NCBI GenBank assembly: GCA_030425945.1
Contig: JAUHZL010000042.1
Span: 1 to 12,543, forward strand
Reading direction: 5' to 3'
Length of the DNA stretch: 12,543 bases
Source of the DNA: Alphaproteobacteria bacterium
GTDB taxonomy: Bacteria; Pseudomonadota; Alphaproteobacteria; Rhodobacterales; Rhodobacteraceae
Positions 1-6,463 of this stretch are shown here, piece after piece; the stretch's first letter is position 1; every line of letters begins with the position of its first letter. The notes below the pieces were generated by a model. The model saw nothing but the letters and a program-made list of their open reading frames with translations. It did no database searches and was not told where the DNA came from. Both the position numbers and the translations under genes were made by a program.

Positions 1-203
1 GCCAATTCGCACAGCGGTTCCTCGCGGCCGAAGGGATCCCCGTGCTCGGGGGCAGCCTTGGCGGGAAACGGGCGCGGAGGCTTCGGTTCTTTCCAGCCGA
101 CGGCCGCGTCCAGCAACGTCTGATGTCCGAAGACAGCGCAGCACCGATCCAGACCCCGGCGCTTGAGCCACCGAACGGGAGCGGAGAACTCGAGTTGTTT
201 TGA
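1..203 (+). CDS. cheD: CheD, chemoreceptor glutamine deamidase (3' end only)
   Basis: This is the C-terminal part of a gene cut by the left window edge; the first complete codon begins at base 3 and the stop is TGA at 201-203. The visible residues start QFAQRFLAAEGIPVLGGSLG, followed by a G-K-R-A-R-R segment and RFFPADGRVQQ. This matches the CheD C-terminal pattern: an F-x-x-x-F-L helix, an E-G-I-P-V strand, a GG-x-x-(A/G)R motif and a phenylalanine-rich strand ending in a G-R-V turn. CheD deamidates glutamines in chemoreceptors and in some bacteria interacts with CheC. Its catalytic Cys-His-Thr residues lie in the N-terminal half, outside the window, so activity cannot be judged. After about residue 38 of the visible part the sequence turns into a variable tail ending in E-L-F. 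The gene implies a chemotaxis operon to the left. The call rests on motif recall, not a database search. Confidence 0.82.
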   Translation, partial: QFAQRFLAAEGIPVLGGSLGGKRARRLRFFPADGRVQQRLMSEDSAAPIQTPALEPPNGSGELELF

Positions 204-210
204 GGAGGAG

Positions 211-233
211 AGCCACCTGCTTCTCCGGTGGTT
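211..233 (+). terminator. Candidate hairpin after cheD
   Basis: Seven bases after the cheD stop, AGCCACC (211-217) can pair with GGTGGTT (227-233), with one G-U pair, around a 9-base loop. A G-run rather than a U-run follows, so this is not a classic intrinsic terminator. It could stabilise the transcript end or be chance in GC-rich DNA. Confidence 0.25.
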
Positions 234-332
234 GGGGGCCCTCCGGATCGTCTTCTGCTGCAATTGCGACCGGATTGGCCAAGGTGGAGGCTATTGGGTG
301 CGAATGTACCGGTGGCCAAGACCCAGACCGAG

Positions 333-515
333 ATCGAGATCGGCATGCGGAACGGTCCGTTCGCTCAGCGGTTCCTCGCGGCCGAAGGGATCCCTGTCCT
401 CCGGGGCAGTCTCGGCGGGAACCGGGCGCGGAAGCTTCGGTTCTTTCCGGCCGACGGCCGCGTTCAGCAACTGCGGACGTCCGCGGAAAATGCGGCGTCG
501 ATCCTGACCTGGTGC
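333..515 (+). pseudogene. Duplicated CheD C-terminal fragment
   Basis: This is a second copy of the CheD C-terminal region, in the same reading frame as the first and 354 bp downstream. It reads IEIGMRNGPFAQRFLAAEGI and continues through P-V-L-R-G-S-L-G-G-N-R-A-R to FFPADGRVQQ. The upstream I-G-x-R-N-x-x-F element is typical of CheD and lies outside the window for copy 1. No N-terminal catalytic region (Cys/His/Thr) precedes it: bases 204-332 do not read as CheD in any frame. It therefore cannot be a complete deamidase. The frame stays open until 764, but beyond about 475 the residues no longer match CheD. An ATG at 345 and a GTG at 228 are available as starts, neither with a well-placed ribosome binding site. 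It is probably a remnant of a partial tandem duplication; expression as a short peptide cannot be excluded. Confidence 0.7.
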
Positions 516-1401
516 TCGCGTGTCCGGGTGGGAGCAGAGAACTGGAAGTGTCTTCAGACAGCTCTTGTCGTGATTTTGGGGCTGTGCGGCTTGGCCGGCT
601 CGGGTGCCGCGGTGGTGGTCATTGCGACGGCTGAGGCGGGCGGGTTTCGGGGCGCGGAGGGTGTGGGGAAAGATCGAGATTCCCAGTCCGGAGGGGCAGA
701 TCGCGCGGTGCGTCTTCGAAGGCGAAGGAAGGCCGGCCTCCTTGGGACACAGTGCTCCGGGTAGGTTGGCATTTCGTGCCGCCGGGCGCGACGGGGACTT
801 CGGCGGGTCTGCCGTGAGCCACTGGGGTCCGGGGTTCAAGTTTGCGGAAAGTGCAGGACGGGGACGGCCTGAAATTTTGGAGACGGGGAGGAAGCGGGCG
901 CTCGGGCCCTTCGGTGCGTTTGCACCGCCTCACTGCCGATGAACGCTGCCCGGTGCACCCGTGCGGAGTCCTGAGTGAGCTCGCTTTGGTCTGTTGGGTC
1001 GACGTTCAGGGTGTCTGCAGGCCGACCGGCGCGCTGGTGGCCCGCGACGCCCGGACCGGGTCAGCGTGTGCTCGAGGTGGGGGGAATGCAGGGCTTGGAC
1101 CGTTCAAGCCAGTGGGTCAATCAGCCGGGCGGATTGAAGTTCGGGGAGAGACCTGCCGTGCTGTCCGGACCGGACGTCCTTGCCGCGAAAGGCCGGGACG
1201 AGCGGGCGCCGTCGCAACGGGTGCTGGGCATCAAGGGGCGGCATGGCCCTCGTGGAGCGATCTGTCGAGATCGCCTTGGCCAGAAGACTTGGTCGCAGAG
1301 AAACGGGGAGCGGCCGCTGGCCAAGTTGAGAGGACTGCGGACTGCAAAAGACACGCGCCCCAACCCAGAACCCGGCCGGGTCCGAGCGGTCAAGCCGTGA
1401 C
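516..1401. other. Gene-poor stretch, no supported gene
   Basis: About 0.9 kb in which I recognise no gene, RNA or mobile element. Open frames exist on both strands, as expected in GC-rich DNA, but their translations are rich in R, G, P and S, do not resemble known families and lack convincing ribosome binding sites. The segment 671-810 carries short words in the same order as the cheD repeat and may be a third, heavily decayed copy. The base texture is less third-position-biased than the genes to the right, which fits degraded former coding sequence. A 9-base inverted repeat lies at 1275-1325. Confidence 0.55.
1275..1325. repeat. 9-base perfect inverted repeat
   Basis: CTTGGCCAG at 1275-1283 is the exact reverse complement of CTGGCCAAG at 1317-1325, separated by 33 bases. 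It lies about 77 bases beyond the 3' end of erpA on the opposite strand. No U-run follows on either strand. It could be a transcript-end hairpin with a long loop, a protein binding site or chance. Confidence 0.25.
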
Positions 1402-1734
1402 TTACATCGAGAAGCTGGTGCCGCAGCCGCAGCTGGAGCTGGCGTTGGGGTTTTCGATCACGAAGCGCGCGCCGATCAGTTCGTCGGAGAAGTCGATCAC
1501 CGCGTTCGACAGGAAGGGCAGGGACACCTGGTCGACGACGACCTTCTGGCCCGCGCCCTCGATCACCAGGTCCTCGGGCTCGGGGTCGTCGAGGCTGATG
1601 TCGTACTGGAAGCCCGAACAGCCGCCGCCCTCGACGGCGACGCGCAGCGCCTTGCCCCCCGACTGGGCGGCGTTGATCTCGGCGAGGCGCGCGAAGGCGC
1701 GGTCGGTGACACGGGGCGGCAGGGTCAGGGTCAT
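1402..1734 (-). CDS. erpA: ErpA-type iron-sulfur cluster carrier protein
   Basis: A 110-residue A-type Fe-S carrier, the usual length for the family. These proteins accept Fe-S clusters from the assembly machinery and pass them to apoproteins in the cytoplasm. The three invariant cysteines are present: C39 in the GGGCSGFQY motif, and C102 and C104 in the C-terminal SSCGCGTSF motif. The region between forms the expected beta-rich core (RVAVEGGG, VVVDQVSLPFL, IDFSDELIGARFVIENPNA). I chose the ATG at 1732-1734 because MTLTLPPRVTDRAF is where homology to the family normally begins; the frame extends upstream to 1836 but would run through the candidate promoter at 1774-1802. The gene diverges from dgt across an 83-bp gap. 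IscA or SufA paralogs share the fold, so the symbol is less certain than the family; no isc or suf genes are nearby. Confidence 0.9.
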   Translation of the reverse strand: MTLTLPPRVTDRAFARLAEINAAQSGGKALRVAVEGGGCSGFQYDISLDDPEPEDLVIEGAGQKVVVDQVSLPFLSNAVIDFSDELIGARFVIENPNASSSCGCGTSFSM

Positions 1735-1773
1735 GTGGCGGTCCCGGCGTTGTGGGCATCGAGCACTGTCCCT

Positions 1774-1802
1774 GATATAGGAGGTGCGAAAACGGGCGAC
1801 AA
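1774..1802 (-). promoter_or_regulatory. Candidate sigma-70-type promoter for erpA
   Basis: On the - strand, TTGTCG (1802-1797) and TATATC (1779-1774) are separated by 17 bases, a good spacing for a housekeeping promoter. It would start transcription near 1767, leaving a leader of about 33 bases before the erpA ATG. The AT-rich element GATATA may also open toward dgt, whose own -35 is not clear. Pattern match only. Confidence 0.45.
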
Positions 1803-1817
1803 GAACAGGCAGACCCC

Positions 1818-3023
1818 ATGCAAGCCCCAGAGACACCGGCCGGTCCTGGCCCGGCGGACGGACCCGCGCGCTATGCCTCGGACCCGGCCCTGAGCCGCGG
1901 CCGCCTCTACCCGGAGGACGAGAGCGCCTTCCGCTCGGCGTTCCAGCGCGACCGTGACCGGATCATCCATGCCTCGGCCTTCCGGCGACTGAAGCACAAG
2001 ACGCAGGTCTTCATCGAGCACGAGGGCGATTATTTCCGCACCCGCCTGACCCATTCGATCGAGGTGGCGCAGGTGGCGCGGACCATCGCCAAGACGCTGG
2101 GGCTGAACGTGGAACTGACCGAGGCGGTGGCGCTGGCGCATGACCTCGGGCATCCGCCCTTCGGGCACACCGGCGAGGATGCGCTGAACGCGCTGATGGC
2201 GCCGCATGGCGGGTTCGACCACAACGCGCAGGCGATCCGCATCGTGACCTCGCTGGAACGCCATTATGCCGAGTGGGACGGGTTGAACCTGACGTGGGAA
2301 ACCCTTGAAGGCATTGCGAAACACAACGGCCCCGTCGCCCCGCCGATCCCTTACGCGCTGGCCGACTACAGCGCGCGGCATGACCTCGAACTGCACACCC
2401 ATGCCAGCGCCGAGGCGCAGGTGGCCGCCCTGTCGGACGACATCGCCTACAACAACCACGATCTGCACGACGGGCTGCGGGCCGAGCTGTTCTCGACCGA
2501 TGAACTGGCCGAGCTGCCGGTGCTGCAGGACTGCTTCGCGGCGGTCGACGCGAAGTATCCGGACCTCAACTACTACCGGCGGCGGCACGAGGCGTTGCGG
2601 CGTTTCTTCGGTGTGCTGGTCGAGGATGTCATCGCGGTCAGCCGGGCGCGGCTGGCCGAGCTCGATCCCGCGACCCCGGACGATATCCGCGGGGCCGGGC
2701 GGATGATGGTGCAGTTCTCGCCCGCGCTCTGGGCCGATCTCAAGGTGATCCGGCGGTTTCTCTTCGAGCGGATGTACCGCGCGCCCTCGGTGGTGGCGAT
2801 GCGGGTCGAGGTGACGCAGGTGATCCACGACCTCTTCCCGCTCTACATGGCCGAACCGGGCCTGCTGCCGAAGCAGTGGCGCAAGGACGTGGCCGAGGCC
2901 CGGGGCGAGACCGCGCTGGCCCGGATCGTGGCGGACTACATCGCCGGGATGACCGACCGCTTCGCGCTGCAGGAGCACGCGCGGCTTTGCGGCGGGGTGA
3001 CCCAGCCGATGCCCGCACGTTGA
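1818..3023 (+). CDS. dgt: Deoxyguanosinetriphosphate triphosphohydrolase-like HD protein
   Basis: A 401-residue HD-domain dNTP triphosphohydrolase, which hydrolyses dNTPs to the deoxynucleoside and triphosphate in the cytoplasm and so affects dNTP pools. The metal-binding HD signature is complete: H79 in RLTHSIEV, H108-D109 in AHDLGHPPFGH and D207 in LSDDIAYNNHD. The N-terminal RDRDRIIHASAFRRLKHKTQ stretch (about 44-63) is a typical substrate-pocket and oligomerisation segment of this family. The length fits the type 2 Dgt-like proteins common in alphaproteobacteria. The chosen ATG has only a weak AGGCAG upstream, but the next plausible in-frame starts would cut into the conserved domain. argS follows after 51 bases on the same strand, so co-transcription is likely. 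Physiological substrate preference is not visible; such homologs may need a dNTP activator. Confidence 0.92.
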   Translation: MQAPETPAGPGPADGPARYASDPALSRGRLYPEDESAFRSAFQRDRDRIIHASAFRRLKHKTQVFIEHEGDYFRTRLTHSIEVAQVARTIAKTLGLNVELTEAVALAHDLGHPPFGHTGEDALNALMAPHGGFDHNAQAIRIVTSLERHYAEWDGLNLTWETLEGIAKHNGPVAPPIPYALADYSARHDLELHTHASAEAQVAALSDDIAYNNHDLHDGLRAELFSTDELAELPVLQDCFAAVDAKYPDLNYYRRRHEALRRFFGVLVEDVIAVSRARLAELDPATPDDIRGAGRMMVQFSPALWADLKVIRRFLFERMYRAPSVVAMRVEVTQVIHDLFPLYMAEPGLLPKQWRKDVAEARGETALARIVADYIAGMTDRFALQEHARLCGGVTQPMPAR

Positions 3024-3074
3024 CGGCGGCGGCGGGGCTGATAGAGACAGGGCGCTAGCCAGGGAAGACCGCCG

Positions 3075-4820
3075 ATGAACCTCTTTGCCGAGATGCACGC
3101 CCTCGTGACCGGGGCGCTGACCGAGCTTGCCGCCGACGGCACGCTGCCCGCGGGGCTGGACCTTGCCAACGTGGCCGTCGAGCCGCCGCGCGACGCGGGT
3201 CATGGCGACATGGCGACCAACGCGGCGATGGTGCTGGCAAAGCCCGCCGGGATGAAGCCGCGCGACATCGCCGAGGCCCTCGCGGCCCGGCTGATGGCCG
3301 ATCCCCGCGTCGCCTCGGCCGAGGTGGCGGGGCCGGGCTTCCTGAACCTGCGGCTGGCGGGGCCGGTCTGGCAGGGCGTGGTCGCGGCCGCCCTCGCGCA
3401 GGGGCGCGATTTCGGGCGCGGCACGCTCGGGCGTGGCAAGCGGGTCAACGTGGAATACGTCTCGGCCAACCCGACCGGCCCGATGCATGTCGGGCATACC
3501 CGGGGCGCGGTCTTCGGGGATGCGCTGGCGGCGCTTCTCGACTTCGCGGGCTTCTCGGTGACGCGCGAATACTACATCAACGACGGAGGGGCGCAGGTCG
3601 ACGTGCTCGCCCGGTCGGTCTACCTGCGCTACCTCGAGGCGCACGGGCAGGAGGTCGCCTTCGCCGACGGCACCTATCCCGGCGACTACCTGATCGGCGT
3701 CGGCGAGGCGCTGAAGGAGAAGGTCGGCGACGCCTATGTCGGCCAGCCCGAGGCGGCGTGGCTGCCGGAGGTGCGCGACTTCGCGACCGAGGCGATGATG
3801 GCGATGATCCGCGAGGACCTCGCGTTGCTCGGCGTCACGATGGACGTGTTCTACTCGGAGAAGTCGCTTTATGGCACCGGCCGGATCGAGGCGGCCCTTG
3901 ATGCGCTCAAGCAGAAAGGCCTGATCTACGAGGGCGTTCTGGAGCCGCCGAAGGGCAAGACGCCCGAGGACTGGGAGCCGCGCGTGCAGACGCTGTTCCG
4001 TTCGACCGCGCATGGCGACGACGTCGACCGGCCGGTGATGAAGTCGGACGGGGCCTGGACCTATTTCGCGCCGGACATCGCCTATCACTACGACAAGGTC
4101 AGCCGGGGCTTCGACGCCCTGATCGACGTCTTCGGCGCGGATCACGGCGGCTACGTGAAGCGGATGAAGGCGGCTGTCAGCGCGTTGTCGGACGGGCAGG
4201 TGACGCTCGACATCAAGCTGGTGCAGCTCGTGAAGCTGATGAAGAACGGCGTCGAGTTCAAGATGTCCAAGCGCGCGGGCACCTTCGTGACCCTGCGCGA
4301 TGTCGTCGAGGAGGTGGGCGCCGACGTGACCCGCTTCGTCATGCTGACCCGCAAGAACGATGCGCCGCTGGAGTTCGACTTCGACAAGGTGCTGGAGCAG
4401 TCGAAGGACAACCCGGTCTTCTACGTGCAATACGCCCATGCCCGGATCGCCTCGGCGCGCCGCAAGGCCGAGGAGGCCGGGATCGACGTCTCGGACGCGG
4501 CGCTGGCGGGCGCGGACCTGTCGGGTCTGACCGACGAGGGCGAGCTGGCGCTGATGCGGCGGCTTGCCGACTGGCCGCGCCAGGTCGAGATCGCCGCGCG
4601 TGCCAACGAGCCGCACCGGATCGCGTTCTATCTCTATGATCTTGCAAGCGATTTCCATGCGCTCTGGAACCGGGGCAACGAGAAGCCCGAGCTTCGGCTG
4701 GTGCAGGAGGGCGACCCGGACGCGACCCGGTCGAAACAGGCGCTGGCGGCCGCGACGCGGCAGGTCATAGCCAACGGGCTGGGCCTCTGCGGGGTGACGC
4801 CGCTCGACGAGTTGCGCTGA
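3075..4820 (+). CDS. argS: Arginyl-tRNA synthetase
   Basis: A 581-residue class I aminoacyl-tRNA synthetase that charges tRNA-Arg with arginine in the cytoplasm. The N-terminal Arg-tRNA synthetase additional domain covers about residues 1-100 (D-A-G-H-G-D-M-A-T-N-A-A and PGFLNLRL). The ATP-binding HIGH-type motif is H138-V-G-H141 within SANPTGPMHVGHTRGA. The KMSKR-type loop is K396-M-S-K-R400 in FKMSKRAGTF; many ArgS enzymes vary here, but this one keeps the full motif. The C-terminal anticodon-binding DALR-type domain occupies roughly 450-581 (FYVQYAHARI, HRIAFYLYDLASDFHALWN) and ends with the family-typical LGLCGVTPLDELR. AGGGAAG at 3061-3067 is a good ribosome binding site for the ATG at 3075. 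It is likely transcribed with dgt. The gene appears intact. Confidence 0.97.
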   Translation: MNLFAEMHALVTGALTELAADGTLPAGLDLANVAVEPPRDAGHGDMATNAAMVLAKPAGMKPRDIAEALAARLMADPRVASAEVAGPGFLNLRLAGPVWQGVVAAALAQGRDFGRGTLGRGKRVNVEYVSANPTGPMHVGHTRGAVFGDALAALLDFAGFSVTREYYINDGGAQVDVLARSVYLRYLEAHGQEVAFADGTYPGDYLIGVGEALKEKVGDAYVGQPEAAWLPEVRDFATEAMMAMIREDLALLGVTMDVFYSEKSLYGTGRIEAALDALKQKGLIYEGVLEPPKGKTPEDWEPRVQTLFRSTAHGDDVDRPVMKSDGAWTYFAPDIAYHYDKVSRGFDALIDVFGADHGGYVKRMKAAVSALSDGQVTLDIKLVQLVKLMKNGVEFKMSKRAGTFVTLRDVVEEVGADVTRFVMLTRKNDAPLEFDFDKVLEQSKDNPVFYVQYAHARIASARRKAEEAGIDVSDAALAGADLSGLTDEGELALMRRLADWPRQVEIAARANEPHRIAFYLYDLASDFHALWNRGNEKPELRLVQEGDPDATRSKQALAAATRQVIANGLGLCGVTPLDELR

Positions 4821-4829
4821 GCGGCGGGC

Positions 4830-4845
4830 CCCGGCCCGGGCCGGG
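4830..4845. terminator. GC-only 16-base palindrome after argS
   Basis: CCCGGCCCGGGCCGGG is a perfect palindrome starting nine bases after the argS stop. It could form a strong short hairpin in the argS transcript. It is followed by TGCAAAAG, not a U-run, so intrinsic termination is doubtful; processing, pausing or factor-dependent termination are alternatives. Confidence 0.35.
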
Positions 4846-4898
4846 TGCAAAAGAGTCACGCATTTTCCGAAGCCTGCCCGAACGGGCTGCCGCGCGCG

Positions 4899-4926
4899 TT
4901 GCGTAATCGCGCGGGCGTGATAGGAT
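4899..4926 (+). promoter_or_regulatory. Candidate promoter for the SPOR-domain gene
   Basis: TTGCGT (4899-4904) and TAGGAT (4921-4926) lie 16 bases apart within the 197-bp gap between argS and the SPOR gene. Transcription would begin near 4933, giving a leader of about 85 bases before the ATG at 5018. This would make the SPOR gene separately transcribed from dgt-argS. Both hexamers deviate from consensus. Confidence 0.35.
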
Positions 4927-5017
4927 TGCCGTGCTGAGAAAGGTCCCCGGCAGAGTGGACTTCCGGCACGGGCAAGTTGAACGGCGCGCAAGACGTCGGA
5001 CACGAGAGGCAAGAGCA

Positions 5018-6403
5018 ATGGCAGGACCCCGTCAAACGCCCCAGGCGATTCCCCCTCTGACTCGCGGGCTTCGTCCGCGTGGCCCGGAGATGCAGGCGGG
5101 GTACGGCATGCCCGAACCGCCCCGCACCGCCAGTTCTCCGCAGGCCGAAGGCTGGGCACGCGCGCCGCGGCGGCCCGAGGTCCAGCCCGACCCGCGGGCG
5201 GACTGGGCGCGGGGAGGGGCCACCGGGTATGGGGCGGCGGACAGCGATCCGTTCGCGTCCCATGCCGGGTATTCCGGCGCGCCCTATTCCGCGGATCCAG
5301 AGTATGACGACGCATACTACGGCGCGGCTATGGCCCAGCCCGCCTATCCCGCGGCGACGCCGCCCCGCCGACCGCAACAGGCCTACCAGCAGGCCGCGCC
5401 GCAGTACCAGCGGCCGCAGCCCGAACCGATCGCGGAAGATGTCTGGTGGCCCGAGGACGGGCCCGCCGCCCGCGCCGCGCCGCCTGCGCAGGGCGGCAGC
5501 ATGGCGATGGATGCCATGCGCATCGCCGGGGGGCTGTCATCGCTCGCGCTGATCGTCGGCCTGTCGATCTGGGGCTACAGCACCGTCATGCGCGACGTGG
5601 CGGGCGTTCCGGTGATCCAGGCCCTCGGCGGACCGATGCGCGAGGAACCCGAGGACCCGGAGGGGACCCGCGCGGCGAACCAGGGCCTGACGATCAATGC
5701 CGTGCAGGCCGAGGGGCGCACCGGGGCGGTTCCGGACGTCATCGCGCTGGCCCCGGCGCCGGTGGACCTCGAAGCCGATGCGCGGGCGGCGGCCTCGCTG
5801 TCGCCGCAGTCGAACAGTTCGACCGCCGGGATCACGGCACCGGCCCCGCTGGGCGCGGCCCCGGCGACCGGGCCGGGCACGCCAGTCACGACGGATTATT
5901 CGGCCCTTGCGGACGAGCTGACCCGTGAAGCAACCCCGCTCGGGAAAGAGATTACCGGTGCCGAGGATACTGCAGCGGTGATTCCCGCCGGCGTTCCTGG
6001 CGTCAGCAGTTCTCCGCGTCCTCCGCAGCGGCCGGTGACGCTTCGTGTCTCGCCTGCGTCGGCAGATGTCCGACTTGCGTCAACCGGGACCGTGGCGAGC
6101 GCCGCCCCCCCCGCGGCGAGGAGTACATTCGTGGATGGCGCTGACTTGCCTGTGGGAACACGGCTGGCCCAGTTCGGTGCCTACGAGACCGTCGAGCAAG
6201 CAGTCGCTCAATGGACCGTTCTGCAAGAGCGGTTCGGGGCCTATTTCGAGGGCAAGACGCCGGTGATCGAAGAAGCGACCGCCGGGGGGCGCCTGTTCCA
6301 GCGCCTGCGCGTGATGGGCTTCAACTCGGTCAGCGAGACCCGGCAGTTCTGTGCTGTCTTCACGGCGCAAAGTGTCGATTGCATCCCCGCCACAGCCAAG
6401 TGA
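5018..6403 (+). CDS. Membrane-anchored SPOR-domain protein
   Basis: A 461-residue bitopic membrane protein predicted to bind denuded septal peptidoglycan through a C-terminal SPOR domain. Residues 1-165 are a cytoplasmic, disordered-looking stretch rich in P, A, Q and Y (for example PQQAYQQAAPQYQRPQPEP), ending with a DVWWPEDG motif. A single transmembrane helix lies at about 168-188 (LSSLALIVGLSIWGYSTVM). A long A/P/S/T-rich periplasmic linker follows. The SPOR domain is about 374-461, with the typical opening V-G-T-R-L-A-Q-F-G-A-Y and the R-L-F-Q-R-L-R-V strand. I chose the ATG at 5018 because GAGAGG at 5004-5009 is well spaced; the frame extends to 4931 but that segment is arginine-rich and overlaps the leader. 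SPOR proteins act in cell division or wall remodelling. In relatives this gene sits between argS and nagZ. Confidence 0.88.
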   Translation: MAGPRQTPQAIPPLTRGLRPRGPEMQAGYGMPEPPRTASSPQAEGWARAPRRPEVQPDPRADWARGGATGYGAADSDPFASHAGYSGAPYSADPEYDDAYYGAAMAQPAYPAATPPRRPQQAYQQAAPQYQRPQPEPIAEDVWWPEDGPAARAAPPAQGGSMAMDAMRIAGGLSSLALIVGLSIWGYSTVMRDVAGVPVIQALGGPMREEPEDPEGTRAANQGLTINAVQAEGRTGAVPDVIALAPAPVDLEADARAAASLSPQSNSSTAGITAPAPLGAAPATGPGTPVTTDYSALADELTREATPLGKEITGAEDTAAVIPAGVPGVSSSPRPPQRPVTLRVSPASADVRLASTGTVASAAPPAARSTFVDGADLPVGTRLAQFGAYETVEQAVAQWTVLQERFGAYFEGKTPVIEEATAGGRLFQRLRVMGFNSVSETRQFCAVFTAQSVDCIPATAK

Positions 6404-6463
6404 TCCCGTCGGCTTGACAGCATCCCCGGGACGTCGGAACCTGTCCGACCGGACGAGGCAGGC

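Larger units (their letters stand above)
6..551. repeat. Imperfect direct repeat, 354-bp period (cheD 3' region)
   Basis: Bases 6-116 align without gaps to 360-470. I count 10 differences in 111 bases: seven synonymous codon changes and three amino-acid changes (G/R, K/N, R/K). Eight of the ten fall at third codon positions. Past codon 37 similarity drops sharply: 117-150 against 471-504 shows 12 mismatches in 34. It stays traceable with one single-base shift to about 197/551, and short shared words such as ATTGCGAC at 263 and 621 suggest weaker homology further on. The pattern indicates a tandem duplication in which the coding core was protected while the tail drifted. Confidence 0.8.

Noticed and set aside
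163..1819. Several overlapping open frames on both strands of the left region, including a 312-codon + strand frame at 842-1780
   Set aside because: No recognisable domains or ribosome binding sites, R/G/P/S-rich composition, and the longest runs antisense through erpA.
4931..5017. Upstream start adding 29 residues to the SPOR protein
   Set aside because: The extension is arginine-rich, lacks a ribosome binding site and overlaps the probable mRNA leader; the ATG at 5018 has GAGAGG correctly spaced.
1731..5315. Very long - strand open frame (about 1,194 codons) opposite dgt and argS
   Set aside because: It mirrors two unmistakable + strand genes; the translation is R/H/L-rich low-complexity of the kind produced by strong GC bias at third codon positions.
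6414..6442. Perfect TTGACA upstream of scpA as a promoter
   Set aside because: At 17 bases downstream the -10 candidate is GAACCT, only two matches to consensus; without a -10 it is not listed as a promoter, though weak activity is possible.
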